64,000 nucleotides of DNA. Source: Rhodanobacter thiooxydans (lineage in GTDB: Bacteria; Pseudomonadota; Gammaproteobacteria; Xanthomonadales; Rhodanobacteraceae). The stretch lies in assembly GCF_030291135.1 (NCBI RefSeq), contig NZ_CP127409.1:2852001-2916000 (forward strand), read 5' to 3'. The position numbers and the translations under genes are program-made. Shown piece after piece: positions 53,811 through 64,000 of this stretch (positions within the stretch are counted from its first letter, which is position 1; the number at the start of each line of letters is the position of its first letter). Below the pieces are notes generated by a model, which was not told the origin of the DNA, ran no database searches, and worked only from the letters and a program-made list of their open reading frames with translations.

Positions 53811-54083
53811 CGCTCTGTTTCTCCCGACCCGCCGGACGGATCGCCTGGATGATGATCAAGCCGATGATTCTAGCCGCTAAGGGGTAACTGTCGGACAGGC
53901 GGATGAAGATGACGTTCATCTCAAAGTGAGCAAACTGTCGGCTTTTCAGCACCTTCCCTGCACCAGAGCCCCCGCGGATATGACCAGTGCTTGGTCATCG
54001 CGCCCGGAACCGGCATCATTTGCTGCCTGCTGTGCGTTCGAACCGCCGTGCAGCCCCACTCAGTTGAACCCAGGACATAATTG

Positions 54084-55154
54084 ATGAACGAATCATCTAC
54101 AAGGAGCAAAACGGTGCTGGTCACCGGCGGCGCCGGCTTCATCGGCGCCAATTTCGTGCTGCAGGCAGTGGCCGACGGCTTGCGGGTGATCAATCTGGAC
54201 AAGCTCACCTACGCCGGCAACCTCGACACGCTGGCCTCGCTGCAAGGTGATGCGCGTCACGTTTTCGTGCACGGCGACATCGGCGACCGCGCCCTGGTGG
54301 CAAAACTGCTGGCCGAACACCAGCCCGACGCCATCGTGAACTTCGCCGCCGAGTCACACGTGGACCGCTCGATCGACGGCCCGGCCGAGTTCGTGCAGAC
54401 GAACGTGGTCGGCACGCTGGGCTTGCTGGAATGCTCCCGCGACTACTGGCGCAGCCTCGATGGCGCCACCCGTGAGGGCTTCCGCTTCCTGCACGTATCA
54501 ACCGACGAGGTATACGGCTCGCTCGGCGCCGAGGGCAAGTTCACCGAGACCACGCCGTACGCGCCAAACTCACCGTACTCCGCGTCGAAAGCCGCCTCCG
54601 ACCACCTGGTGCGCGCGTTCCACCACACCTACGGCCTGCCGGTGCTGACCACCAACTGCTCGAACAACTACGGGCCGTACCAGTTTCCGGAAAAGTTGAT
54701 CCCGCTGGTGATCGCCAAGGCGCTGGCCGGCGAGTCGCTGCCCGTTTATGGCGACGGCAGAAACATCCGCGACTGGCTGTTCGTGGGCGACCACTGCAGC
54801 GCGATCCGTCGCGTGCTGGATTCCGGCCGGGTGGGCGAAACCTACAACGTGGGCGGCAACGCCGAGCGCGAGAACATCAGGGTCGTGAAGACCATCTGCG
54901 CCCTGCTCGATGAGCGCAGGCCGCTGGCCGACGGCCACGCGCGCGAATCGTTGATCACCTACGTCAAGGATCGCCCCGGCCACGACCGCCGCTATGCAAT
55001 CGACTCCAGCAAACTGCAGCGCGAGCTGGGCTGGAAACCCTCGCAGACCTTCGAAAGCGGCATCGCCGCCACGGTGGACTGGTACCTCGACCACCAGCCG
55101 TGGGTGCAGCGTGTGCTGGACGGCAGCTACCGCATGGAGAGGCTGGGCGCATGA
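54084..55154 (+). CDS. rfbB: dTDP-glucose 4,6-dehydratase
   Basis: A 356-residue RmlB. The NAD motif is [40 protein letters not shown] and [10 protein letters not shown] carry the active site including Tyr and Lys. It makes dTDP-4-keto-6-deoxyglucose, second step of dTDP-L-rhamnose synthesis. I use the ATG at 54084, with AGGA nine bases upstream, rather than the adjacent TTG at 54081. First gene of a tightly overlapped rfbB-rfbA-rfbC-rfbD-manC operon. Confidence 0.97.
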   Translation: MNESSTRSKTVLVTGGAGFIGANFVLQAVADGLRVINLDKLTYAGNLDTLASLQGDARHVFVHGDIGDRALVAKLLAEHQPDAIVNFAAESHVDRSIDGPAEFVQTNVVGTLGLLECSRDYWRSLDGATREGFRFLHVSTDEVYGSLGAEGKFTETTPYAPNSPYSASKAASDHLVRAFHHTYGLPVLTTNCSNNYGPYQFPEKLIPLVIAKALAGESLPVYGDGRNIRDWLFVGDHCSAIRRVLDSGRVGETYNVGGNAERENIRVVKTICALLDERRPLADGHARESLITYVKDRPGHDRRYAIDSSKLQRELGWKPSQTFESGIAATVDWYLDHQPWVQRVLDGSYRMERLGA

Positions 55155-56035
55155 GTACGAAGGGCATCATCCTCGCCGGCGGTTCCGGCACCCGGCTGCA
55201 CCCGATCACCCGAGCGATCAGCAAGCAGCTGCTACCGGTGTACGACAAGCCGATGATCTACTACCCGCTGGCCACGCTGATGCTGGCGGGTATCCGCGAA
55301 GTGCTGATCATCAATACACCGCACGAGCAGGACATGTTCCAGCGCCTGCTCGGCGATGGCTCGCAGTGGGGCATCGACATCCGGTATGCGGTACAGCCGT
55401 CGCCCGACGGCCTGGCGCAGGCATTCACTATCGGCCGCGACTTCGTCGACGGCAAGCCGAGTTGCCTGGTACTGGGCGACAACATCTTCTACGGCCACGG
55501 CTTTACCGAGCGGCTCAAGCGCGCCGCCGCGCGCGAACATGGCGCCACCGTATTCGGTTACTGGGTGAAGGATCCGGAGCGCTACGGCGTGGCAGAGTTC
55601 GATACCGCCGGCAAGGTCATCGGGCTGGAGGAAAAGCCCGCGCAACCGAAATCGCACTACGCGGTCACGGGTCTCTACTTCTACGACAGCCGCGTGTGCG
55701 ACTACGCCGCATCGCTGAAGCCCTCGCCGCGCGGCGAACTGGAAATCACCGACCTCAACCGTTGCTACCTCGACGGCGGCTCGCTGCACCTGGAGCAGCT
55801 AGGCCGCGGCTTCGCCTGGCTCGACACCGGCACGCACGAGTCGTTGATGGAAGCGGGCAACTACATCCAGACGATCGAGAACCGGCAGGGCCTGAAGGTG
55901 TGCTGCCCGGAAGAGATTGCTTATCTCAATGGTTGGATAAACGCCGAGCAGTTGCTGGCACTGGCCGCACCGCTGGCCAAGACCGGTTATGGGCAGTACC
56001 TGCAACAACTGACTCAACAAGGCCTGGCGCGATGA
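55151..56035 (+). CDS. rfbA: Glucose-1-phosphate thymidylyltransferase
   Basis: A 294-residue RmlA. The nucleotide-binding signature is [16 protein letters not shown] with [27 protein letters not shown] and [20 protein letters not shown] are further family blocks. It forms dTDP-glucose from dTTP and glucose-1-phosphate, the first, feedback-regulated step to dTDP-L-rhamnose. The ATG overlaps the rfbB stop by four bases. Confidence 0.97.
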   Translation: MSTKGIILAGGSGTRLHPITRAISKQLLPVYDKPMIYYPLATLMLAGIREVLIINTPHEQDMFQRLLGDGSQWGIDIRYAVQPSPDGLAQAFTIGRDFVDGKPSCLVLGDNIFYGHGFTERLKRAAAREHGATVFGYWVKDPERYGVAEFDTAGKVIGLEEKPAQPKSHYAVTGLYFYDSRVCDYAASLKPSPRGELEITDLNRCYLDGGSLHLEQLGRGFAWLDTGTHESLMEAGNYIQTIENRQGLKVCCPEEIAYLNGWINAEQLLALAAPLAKTGYGQYLQQLTQQGLAR

Positions 56036-56589
56036 AGATCATCGAAACGACGTTGCCCGGTGCCTTGATTCTCGAACCCCAGGTGTTCGGCGATGCCCGC
56101 GGCTTCTTTTATGAAAGCTACAACGAGGCGAAGTACCGCGAGGCCGGCGTCGACCATCGCTTCGTGCAGTCCAACGTCTCGCGCTCGGCTCGCGGCGTGC
56201 TGCGCGGCCTTCATTACCAGTGGCCGAACCCGCAGGGCAAGCTGGTCAGCGTGCTGGAGGGCGAGGTGTACGACGTGGCGGTGGACATCCGCCGCGGCTC
56301 GCCCACCTTCGGGCAGTCGGCCGGCGTGATGCTGACCGCCGACAATCATCGCCACTTCTGGATCCCGGAAGGCTTCGCGCACGGCTTCTGCGTGGTGTCC
56401 GAGTTTGCCACCTTCACCTATCAGTGCACCGCGCTGTACGACGCCAAGGCCGATGCCGGCATCCGCTGGAACGATGCCGCGCTCGGCATCGACTGGCCGA
56501 TCAGCGCACCGTTGCTGTCGGACAAGGACGGCAAGACGCCGCTGCTCGCGGACGTGCCGCCCGAGCGGCTGCCGGTCTACCGGCCGTGA
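56032..56589 (+). CDS. rfbC: dTDP-4-dehydrorhamnose 3,5-epimerase
   Basis: A 185-residue RmlC cupin. [35 protein letters not shown] (with the catalytic His) and [11 protein letters not shown] are diagnostic. It epimerises C3 and C5 of dTDP-4-keto-6-deoxyglucose. The start overlaps the rfbA stop by four bases, and rfbD starts inside its stop codon. Confidence 0.97.
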   Translation: MKIIETTLPGALILEPQVFGDARGFFYESYNEAKYREAGVDHRFVQSNVSRSARGVLRGLHYQWPNPQGKLVSVLEGEVYDVAVDIRRGSPTFGQSAGVMLTADNHRHFWIPEGFAHGFCVVSEFATFTYQCTALYDAKADAGIRWNDAALGIDWPISAPLLSDKDGKTPLLADVPPERLPVYRP

Positions 56590-57521
56590 GGATCCTGCTG
56601 CTCGGCGCCAACGGCCAGCTCGGCCGCAGCTTCATCGAGGATGGCGGCCTGGCCGCCCGCGGCGAACTGGTGGTCGCCAGCCGTGACGGCGTGCTGGCTG
56701 CCGGTGGCCGCGGCGAGATCGCCGACCTGTCCGTCCCCGAATCGCTGCCCGCCCTGCTCGACCGCCTGCGGCCGCACGTAATCATCAATGCCGCCGCATA
56801 CACCGCGGTCGATCGTGCCGAGCAGGAAGAGGCGCTGGCCACCCGTGTCAACGGCGAGGCGGTCGGCGTGCTGGGCCAATGGGCCGCGGCGCAGGGCGCG
56901 CTGGTGATCCACTACTCGACCGACTACGTGTTCGACGGCAGGCAGGCGCAGCCGTATGTCGTCGACGCGCCCACCGGCCCACTCGGCGCCTACGGCCGCA
57001 GCAAGCTCGTCGGCGAGCAGGCGCTGCGCGGCAGCGGCGCCGATCACCTCACCTTCCGCACGGCGTGGGTCTACGCCGCGCACGGCAACAACTTCCTGCG
57101 CACCATGCTGCGTCTGGGCGTGGAACGCGACGAGCTTCGCGTGGTGGCCGACCAGCACGGCGCACCCACCGACACGATGCTGATCGTGCGCGGCACGCTC
57201 GCCGCGCTCGACCGCTGGGTGCAGTCGGATGGCGGGCAGCGTCGCGCACTGGTCGGAACCCACCACCTGGTCGCCAGCGGTGCGACGAGCTGGCACGGCT
57301 TCGCCAGTGCGATCTTCGACGAAGCCGTGGCACTGGACCTGCTGGCACGCTCGCCCCGCGTGGTCGCGATCACCAGCGCGGAGTTTCCCACGCCGGCCGT
57401 GCGCCCGGCCTGGTCGTTGCTGGACAATGCCGGCTTCCGGCAGCGCTTCGGCTTCGCCCCGGCCGACTGGCAACACGGCCTGCATGATGTCATGCGCAGG
57501 CTGGTCACAAGCAATTACTGA
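56586..57521 (+). CDS. rfbD: dTDP-4-dehydrorhamnose reductase
   Basis: A 311-residue RmlD starting with GTG that overlaps the rfbC stop. The NADPH motif is ILLLGANGQLGRSF; YSTDYVFDG and GAYGRSKLVGEQ hold the catalytic Thr and YxxxK. FRTAWVYAAHGNNFLRTML is typical of the family. It completes dTDP-L-rhamnose, the likely main donor for the RgpF-type enzymes in this window. The protein is slightly longer than E. coli RmlD (299). Confidence 0.96.
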   Translation: MRILLLGANGQLGRSFIEDGGLAARGELVVASRDGVLAAGGRGEIADLSVPESLPALLDRLRPHVIINAAAYTAVDRAEQEEALATRVNGEAVGVLGQWAAAQGALVIHYSTDYVFDGRQAQPYVVDAPTGPLGAYGRSKLVGEQALRGSGADHLTFRTAWVYAAHGNNFLRTMLRLGVERDELRVVADQHGAPTDTMLIVRGTLAALDRWVQSDGGQRRALVGTHHLVASGATSWHGFASAIFDEAVALDLLARSPRVVAITSAEFPTPAVRPAWSLLDNAGFRQRFGFAPADWQHGLHDVMRRLVTSNY

Positions 57522-57533
57522 AAAGGACCAGTC

Positions 57534-58946
57534 ATGTTGATCCCCCTCATCCTCAGTGGCGGCAGCGGTACCCGGCTGTGGCCGGTCTCGCGCAAGAACC
57601 TGCCCAAGCAATTCCTGGCACTGGCCGGCAAGGGCACGCTGTTCCAGCAGACCATCGCGCGCACCCGGCAACTGCCGCAGGTCGCCGCGCCGATCGTGGT
57701 CGCGAGTGAAGATCATCGTTTCCTTGCCGCCGACCAGTTGCTGGAAGCGGGCATCGAAGACGCCACCATCGTGCTGGAACCGCTGGCGCGCAATACCGCG
57801 CCGGCGATCGCGCTGGGCGCGCTGCAGGCGTTGCAGCGCGACGCCGACGCCACGCTGCTGGTGCTGCCGGCCGACCACCTGATCGGTGACACCGCCGCCT
57901 TCGTCGAGGGCGTAAGGCAGGCCATGCCGCTGGCCGCGCAGGGTTGGCTGGTGACCTTCGGCATCCGTCCGGATCGCCCGGAAACCGGCTTCGGCTACAT
58001 CCGCCGTGCCGAAGCGATCGACGGTCACGGTTTTCGCGTGGAGCAGTTCGTCGAGAAGCCCGACCTGACCACCGCCGAGTCGTACCTCACCGATGGCGGC
58101 TACGACTGGAACTCCGGCATGTTCCTGTTCAAGGCTTCGCGCTACCTGGAAGAACTGGCCGCACACGCACCGGCGATGCTGGCTGCGGTGCGCGAGGCGC
58201 ACGCGAAAGCCACCGCCGACCTCGACTTCGTGCGCATCGACCGCGACGCGTTCGCGCTGGTGCCGGACAAGTCGATCGACTACGCGGTGATGGAGAAGAC
58301 CCGGCGTGCCGCGGTGATCCCGGTCAGCTGCGCGTGGAGCGACATCGGCTCGTGGTCGGCGCTGTGGCTGACCGGTGACAAGGACGCCGACGGCAACCTG
58401 CGCGAAGGCGACACCATGGCGGTGGACACGCGCAACTCGCTGCTGCGCTCGCACGATCGCCACCTGCTCGCCACCGTCGGCGTCGACGACCTGATCGTGG
58501 TGACCACGCCGGACGCCACCCTGGTGGTGCACCGCGACGCTGCGCAGGACGTGAAAAAGATCGTCGAGCAACTGAAGGCCGCTGGCCGCAGCGAGCACTC
58601 GCTGCACCGCGTGGTGTACCGGCCGTGGGGCAGCTATGACTCGCTGGAGGAAGGCCAGCGGTTCCAGGTCAAGCGCATCGTGGTCAAACCTGGCGCCAGC
58701 CTGAGCCTGCAGAAACACCACCACCGCGCCGAGCACTGGATCGTGGTCTCCGGCACCGCCGAGGTCACCTGCGACGACAAGGTGTTCCTGCTCGGCGAGA
58801 ACCAGAGCACCTACATCCCGCTGGGCAGCAAGCACCGCCTGCGCAACCCCGGCAAGGTCGCGCTGGAACTGATCGAAGTGCAATCCGGCAGCTACCTCGG
58901 CGAAGACGACATCGTGCGCTACGACGACGTCTACGGCCGCGCCTGA
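57534..58946 (+). CDS. manC: Mannose-1-phosphate guanylyltransferase / mannose-6-phosphate isomerase
   Basis: A 470-residue bifunctional ManC (XanB in xanthomonads). The pyrophosphorylase signature is LSGGSGTRLWPVSRKNLPKQ, followed by VLPADHLIG and VEKPDLTTAE. The C-terminal cupin isomerase domain carries VVKPGASLSLQKHHHRAEHW with metal-binding His. It makes mannose-6-phosphate and GDP-mannose. A phosphomannomutase (xanA/manB) is not adjacent. It follows rfbD by 12 bases and ends just before REP copy 3. Confidence 0.96.
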   Translation: MLIPLILSGGSGTRLWPVSRKNLPKQFLALAGKGTLFQQTIARTRQLPQVAAPIVVASEDHRFLAADQLLEAGIEDATIVLEPLARNTAPAIALGALQALQRDADATLLVLPADHLIGDTAAFVEGVRQAMPLAAQGWLVTFGIRPDRPETGFGYIRRAEAIDGHGFRVEQFVEKPDLTTAESYLTDGGYDWNSGMFLFKASRYLEELAAHAPAMLAAVREAHAKATADLDFVRIDRDAFALVPDKSIDYAVMEKTRRAAVIPVSCAWSDIGSWSALWLTGDKDADGNLREGDTMAVDTRNSLLRSHDRHLLATVGVDDLIVVTTPDATLVVHRDAAQDVKKIVEQLKAAGRSEHSLHRVVYRPWGSYDSLEEGQRFQVKRIVVKPGASLSLQKHHHRAEHWIVVSGTAEVTCDDKVFLLGENQSTYIPLGSKHRLRNPGKVALELIEVQSGSYLGEDDIVRYDDVYGRA

Positions 58947-58966
58947 CCCGCTGCGCCTGAAATCGC

Positions 58967-59031
58967 AGGAGCCCCCCCTGTGTGCGGCTTCTCGTCACGG
59001 GACGAAGAGCATCGCGCACAGCGGGTGCTCC
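58967..59031. repeat. REP-type palindromic element, copy 3
   Basis: AGGAGCCCCCCCTGTGTGCG on the left and CGCGCACAGCGGGTGCTCC on the right are inverted copies around CTCGTCACGGGACGAAGAGC. It shares the central CGTCAC/GACGA(A/G)GAGCATC segment with copy 1. It lies between the convergent manC and glmS genes. Confidence 0.8.
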
Positions 59032-59037
59032 CGCACG

Positions 59038-60867
<1,830 letters not shown>

Positions 60868-60996
60868 CGGGGCAGCTTCCTTTGATGGGTGGCGGAGCCT
60901 CCGGGCTCTGCCATGGGCGGGTGATTCTGGCAGGACTTCATTAACGCAACCTTTCGCGTGACGGCTGTCACCTCAGCACGCATGGCAGCGGGGCGT

Positions 60997-62367
60997 TCAA
61001 TCCACCTTGCGGCGCAGCCAGTTCAGCAGGTCGATGCGGGTGATCAGGCCGAGGAAGTCGTCGCCGTCGACCACGATGGCCACGTGGCCGCGCTCGAATA
61101 CCGGCAGCAGCGATTCGACCGGCGAACGCACGTCGAGCATCTGCAGGTTGGTCATCATCGCGGTCGACACCGGATCGCGGAAGCGCGCGCCGTCGGCATG
61201 CACGTGGATCAGCACGTCGGACTCGTCGACGATGCCGACCAGCTTGCGCCCGTCCATCACCGGCAGCTGCGACACGTCGTACAGCTTCATGCGGTTGTAC
61301 GCGGTGATCAGCAGCTCGTTCGGGCCGACCACCACCGTGTCACGCTGGGCGAACGGGCGCAGCAGCAGGTCGCGCAGGTCGCCGTGCTGCTCGCGTTCGA
61401 TGAAACCGTTGTCGAGCATCCAGTAGTCGTTGTACAGCTTGGACAGGTACTTGTTGCCGGTGTCGCAGACCAGGGTCACCACCCGCTTCGGCGCGGCCTG
61501 CTCGTGGCAGTAGCGCAGCGCCGCGGCCACCAGCGTGCCGGTGGACGAGCCGCCCAGGATGCCCTCCTTCGCCAGCAATTCGCGCGCGGTGAGGAAGCTT
61601 TCCTTGTCGGGAATCGCGTAGGCCTTCTTGACCCGGGTGAAGTCGCTGATCGAGGGCAGGAAGTCCTCGCCGATGCCTTCCACCATCCAGCTGGCGGACT
61701 TGGTCGAGAGCGTGCCCTCGTTGATGTACTGCGCCAGGATCGAGCCGACCGGATCGGCCAGCACGAATTCCGTCTGCGGCGAGTGCGCGGCGAAGAACTT
61801 CGACAGCCCGCTCAGCGTGCCGGACGAGCCGCAGCCGACCACCACCGCGTCGACCTGGCCGTCCATCTGCTCGAGGATCTCCGGCCCGGTGGTGGCGATG
61901 TGCGCTGCCGGGTTGTCGGGGTTGCCGAACTGGTTGATGAAGTAGGCGCCGGGTGTTTCGCGGGCGATCCGCTCGGCCATGTCCTGGTAGTACTCCGGGT
62001 GGCCCTTGGCCACGTCGGAGCGGGTCAGCACCACCTCGGCGCCCATCGCCTTCAGGTTGAAGATCTTCTCGCGGCTCATCTTGTCCGGCACCACCAGGAT
62101 CAGCCGGTAACCTTTCTGCTGCGCGACCAGCGCCAGGCCCAGGCCGGTGTTGCCGGCAGTGCCCTCGACCAGGATGTCGCCCGGGCGGATGCGGCCGTCC
62201 TTCTCGGCGCCCTCGATCATCGACAGGCCGATGCGGTCCTTGATCGAGCCGCCGGGGTTGGTGCTCTCCAGCTTGAGGAACAGCGAGCACGGCCCGGTGT
62301 CCAGGCGCTGCGCGCGCACCATCGGGGTACGTCCGATCAGTTCGAGGACACTCTGGTGGACCGTCAT
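60997..62367 (-). CDS. Cystathionine beta-synthase with CBS domains
   Basis: A 456-residue PLP enzyme. The Lys that binds PLP is K43 in TNPGGSIKDRIG; EGTAGNTGLGLALV and GCGSSGTLSGLSKFF bind substrate and phosphate. Two C-terminal CBS modules (about 335-450) end with VAIVVDGDDFLGLITRIDLL. This architecture is that of cystathionine beta-synthase, joining serine and homocysteine; cysteine synthases lack CBS modules. The ATG at 62367 has GGAG upstream; the frame is open to 62472 without support. With metB it could run reverse trans-sulfuration. Confidence 0.93.
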   Translation of the reverse strand: MTVHQSVLELIGRTPMVRAQRLDTGPCSLFLKLESTNPGGSIKDRIGLSMIEGAEKDGRIRPGDILVEGTAGNTGLGLALVAQQKGYRLILVVPDKMSREKIFNLKAMGAEVVLTRSDVAKGHPEYYQDMAERIARETPGAYFINQFGNPDNPAAHIATTGPEILEQMDGQVDAVVVGCGSSGTLSGLSKFFAAHSPQTEFVLADPVGSILAQYINEGTLSTKSASWMVEGIGEDFLPSISDFTRVKKAYAIPDKESFLTARELLAKEGILGGSSTGTLVAAALRYCHEQAAPKRVVTLVCDTGNKYLSKLYNDYWMLDNGFIEREQHGDLRDLLLRPFAQRDTVVVGPNELLITAYNRMKLYDVSQLPVMDGRKLVGIVDESDVLIHVHADGARFRDPVSTAMMTNLQMLDVRSPVESLLPVFERGHVAIVVDGDDFLGLITRIDLLNWLRRKVD

Positions 62368-62459
62368 GGGGGCTCCGTCGCTGGGCGCAGCCGCGGGCGA
62401 TACCGCCGCTGCAGGATCGCCATGATAACCGCTCGACCCGGCCGCACGCCGCAAACGCG

Positions 62460-62507
62460 GCGGCCCCGGCACCCTTCCCGATAGGCAGGGAAGAGCCCGG
62501 GGCCGCG
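62460..62507 (-). terminator. Possible hairpin terminator after the DUF465 gene
   Basis: GCGGCCCCGG and CCCGGGGCCGC flank an inner CTTCCC/GGGAAG pair, forming a long stem 20 bases beyond the stop at 62527. No clear T run follows on the minus strand. Confidence 0.4.
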
Positions 62508-62526
62508 TTCGCGTGAAGCAGCAGGG

Positions 62527-62754
62527 TCAGTGGATGAGGTGCGCCCGATCCACCCACATGCGCTCGAGTCGCGCCTTGGCCAGCAGTTTCTCCTTCTTCA
62601 TGCTGGCGAGGGTGACATCGTCGATGGGCAGCACGCCGATATCGGCGTCGTGCACCTTGCTGTCGAGTTCCCGATGATGCTGGTAGAGCCGCCGGAATTC
62701 GGCGTCGGCCTTCATCAATGCCTCGACATCATCACGCTGCTGGTTTTCAAACAT
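62527..62754 (-). CDS. DUF465 (YdcH-like) small protein
   Basis: A 75-residue charged helical protein. DAEFRRLYQHHRELDSKVHD and MKKEKLLAKARLERM match the DUF465 pattern of two antiparallel helices. GGAGG lies seven bases before the ATG. Family members are small cytosolic proteins of unknown function. It is the only gene between cystathionine beta-synthase and a 352-base gap. Confidence 0.88.
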   Translation of the reverse strand: MFENQQRDDVEALMKADAEFRRLYQHHRELDSKVHDADIGVLPIDDVTLASMKKEKLLAKARLERMWVDRAHLIH

Positions 62755-63106
62755 GATCCGACCTCCTCGCGAGTTGACGTGCGGATGCGACAGGAGCATC
62801 CGCAGACGATGAACGCATGCGCGCACCCCGCCACCCACGCCGGATGACCGGGACGCAGGGGAAGCATGAAAACGTGGGATAAGCGCATGGTTCGAGTCAG
62901 TGACCCACAAGGCCTGGATGCCTCGTGGGACTTCGACCCTACTCCGCCGCCAGAGGGGCCGCAAGCCTTTCGGAAGACTCTTCACGAAACCCGGAAATTC
63001 ACGTGAAAAAGCTGTCAGAACAGTATTTTACAATTGACTGACCGAAGTCCCCGGCAATCCCGCCCGAGGCCGCGGCAGGGCGCAGTTGCGTCCTGCCGGG
63101 AGCGTC
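62755..63106. other. Gene-free stretch upstream of the DUF465 gene
   Basis: About 350 bases without a supportable gene. The segment at 63001-63045 is A/T-richer and may hold the DUF465 promoter on the minus strand, but I could not pair -35 and -10 elements convincingly. No repeat or RNA fold was recognised. Confidence 0.4.
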
Positions 63107-63745
63107 TCAGGGATGCTGTTTCGACGTGTCCGGGCCCGCCTCGGCGGCCTTGTCGGCTTCCATCTGCGAACGCATCGCCTTGGCCGCCTGGGCCGCCAGC
63201 TCGGCCTGGCGCTTGGCGGCCCTGGCCACCTTGCTCTGCGCCGCCGCCAGCTTTTTCGCCCGCTCGGCTTCGGCACGCGCCTGGTCGGCCGCCTGCGAGT
63301 ATTCCTGTCCCTGTGCCTGCAACCGGGCGGCCTCTTCCTGCGCCAGCTGGTACTGCAGGCGCTGGCGCTCCAGTTCGCGCCGCGCCAGTTCAGCATCGCG
63401 CCGGCTGTTGTCGAGCAGGATCTGGTCGTGCTCGCGGTCGAGCTGGGTCAGCTTGAGCTGGGCGTCCTGCAGTTGCGCGGCAGTTTTGGCCAGATCGACC
63501 CGGCGCTCGGCCAGGTACAACGCGTGCGGCCGCTCGCGCGAGCTGGCCTGGGCCAGCCGGTTGATCGCGTCGCGGGCGCGCGCCTGTTCGGCCTGCGCGT
63601 AGCTGCCCATGCCGGGATCGTTGGCAAGCTGGTCGAGGCTGCCGGTCAACCGGCTGATGTCGATGTCGTCCTGCCGGGCGTGCGCCGACCCCAGGGTGGC
63701 CAGCACCAGAGCGACCGCGGCAAGGATGGCAGTGGAGCGCTTCAT
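63107..63745 (-). CDS. Exported coiled-coil protein, DUF4398-like
   Basis: A 212-residue protein with a signal peptide (residues 1-23, cleavage after AHA). The N-terminal part (about 38-85, YAQAEQARARDAINRLAQAS and YLAERRVDLAKTAAQ) fits the DUF4398 helical domain. After it comes an uninterrupted charged helix with many Gln/Glu/Lys/Ala heptads (to about 200). Periplasmic or outer-membrane associated, function unknown. Related proteins carry an OmpA domain after such a helix, but this one ends without it. Its ATG overlaps the stop of the next gene upstream by four bases. Confidence 0.8.
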   Translation of the reverse strand: MKRSTAILAAVALVLATLGSAHARQDDIDISRLTGSLDQLANDPGMGSYAQAEQARARDAINRLAQASSRERPHALYLAERRVDLAKTAAQLQDAQLKLTQLDREHDQILLDNSRRDAELARRELERQRLQYQLAQEEAARLQAQGQEYSQAADQARAEAERAKKLAAAQSKVARAAKRQAELAAQAAKAMRSQMEADKAAEAGPDTSKQHP

Positions 63746-64000
63746 GGCTGGCCTCCATGGGAGTTCGCGGCGGGTTGCTGGACGGTGTCGGGTACGGTCT
63801 GGAAACCGTCAGCCGGCGGCGCGGACAGGACCGACGACGACGGCGCCGGCATGTCCGCGGGCGGCGCGACGCTGGACGGTGGCGGTGGTGACGGCGCCGC
63901 CTGGGCGGCGGCCGCGGCCTGTTCGCCCTGTTGCCGCAGGCGGGTGTTTTCCTGCACCTTGCTCTGGATCTGCGCCCGCGCCGCACCCAGCCGGGCCTTG
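63742..64000 (-). CDS. Coiled-coil / Pro-rich protein, N-terminus beyond window edge
   Basis: The frame is open to the right edge (about 85 residues visible, C-terminal part only). The visible start ARAQIQSKVQENTRLRQQGE is a helical, heptad-like segment; the rest is a low-complexity Ala/Pro/Ser tail (PSPPPPSSVAPP and similar) with no fold. It overlaps the DUF4398-like gene by four bases, so the two are translationally coupled. I cannot assign a family without the missing part; a related exported helical protein is likely. Confidence 0.65.
   Translation of the reverse strand, partial: KARLGAARAQIQSKVQENTRLRQQGEQAAAAAQAAPSPPPPSSVAPPADMPAPSSSVLSAPPADGFQTVPDTVQQPAANSHGGQP

Noticed and set aside
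53880-53925. Possible met boxes upstream of metB
   Set aside because: Only one weak octamer (5 of 8, around GATGACGTTC) was found, without the adjacent second box needed for MetJ binding.
56577-58883. A 768-codon minus-strand frame opposite rfbD and manC
   Set aside because: It is antisense to tightly coupled, motif-complete genes, has no domain and no ribosome site.
63011-63026. Possible LexA box near CTGTCAGAACAG
   Set aside because: The spacing between CTGT and ACAG is 4 bases instead of 8, so it does not fit the LexA consensus.

Overview
The window is GC-rich DNA from a gammaproteobacterium, most likely a xanthomonad of the Rhodanobacteraceae type (Rhodanobacter, Dyella or Frateuria-like). 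The main reasons are the protein content (FadE, GTP-dependent PEPCK, fused CysNC, LemA with an M48 protease, XanB-type ManC) and the placement of a lipopolysaccharide locus between etfA and metB, an arrangement described for Xanthomonas. Genes are dense on both strands. I found no rRNA, tRNA, CRISPR array, transposase or phage gene. Identifications rest on reading translations and motifs; no database search was run.

Positions 1-8700 hold a truncated fadE, an alpha/beta hydrolase facing a TetR regulator across a shared control region, pckG, and an ECF sigma factor / membrane anti-sigma candidate / DUF4097 operon. Positions 8900-22220 hold a GAF-GAF-GGDEF-EAL protein, hslO, mtgA, a CBS-domain protein, an MFS transporter, a GMC oxidoreductase, an M48 protease with LemA, a serine beta-lactamase-like protein and a TonB-like protein. 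A REP-type palindrome at 17125-17219 supplies the stop codons of the two genes that converge on it.

Positions 22590-30000 hold a MetJ repressor fused to a lysine/alanine-rich histone-H1-like tail, with two met-box-like octamers inside its apparent promoter, then gcvH, gcvT, cysNC, cysD and an amidase. Positions 30100-36800 hold etf-QO, etfB and etfA, with a small glycan island (two GT2 enzymes and galE) inserted between etf-QO and etfB.

Positions 36840-52630, between etfA and metB, form the O-antigen locus. It contains a rhamnan-synthesis-F protein, a three-gene GtrB/GtrA/large-membrane-protein module on the opposite strand, a methyltransferase, an epimerase, a GT4-RgpF fusion, a candidate Tat lipoprotein, a sulfotransferase/coiled-coil protein and a Wzm/Wzt ABC exporter whose Wzt has a C-terminal carbohydrate-recognition extension. 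Sugar-nucleotide supply follows beyond metB: rfbBACD for dTDP-L-rhamnose, manC for GDP-mannose and glmS for glucosamine-6-phosphate. The window ends with cystathionine beta-synthase, a DUF465 protein and two overlapping periplasmic coiled-coil genes.

The most interesting system is the exporter operon. The 697-residue protein translationally coupled to wzt joins a PAPS-type sulfotransferase fold to a beta-rich region and a long coiled coil. That layout resembles the WbdD terminator/ruler proteins of ABC-exported O-antigens, but with a sulfotransferase in place of the kinase/methyltransferase. cysD and cysNC in the same window would make the sulfate donor. This is inference.
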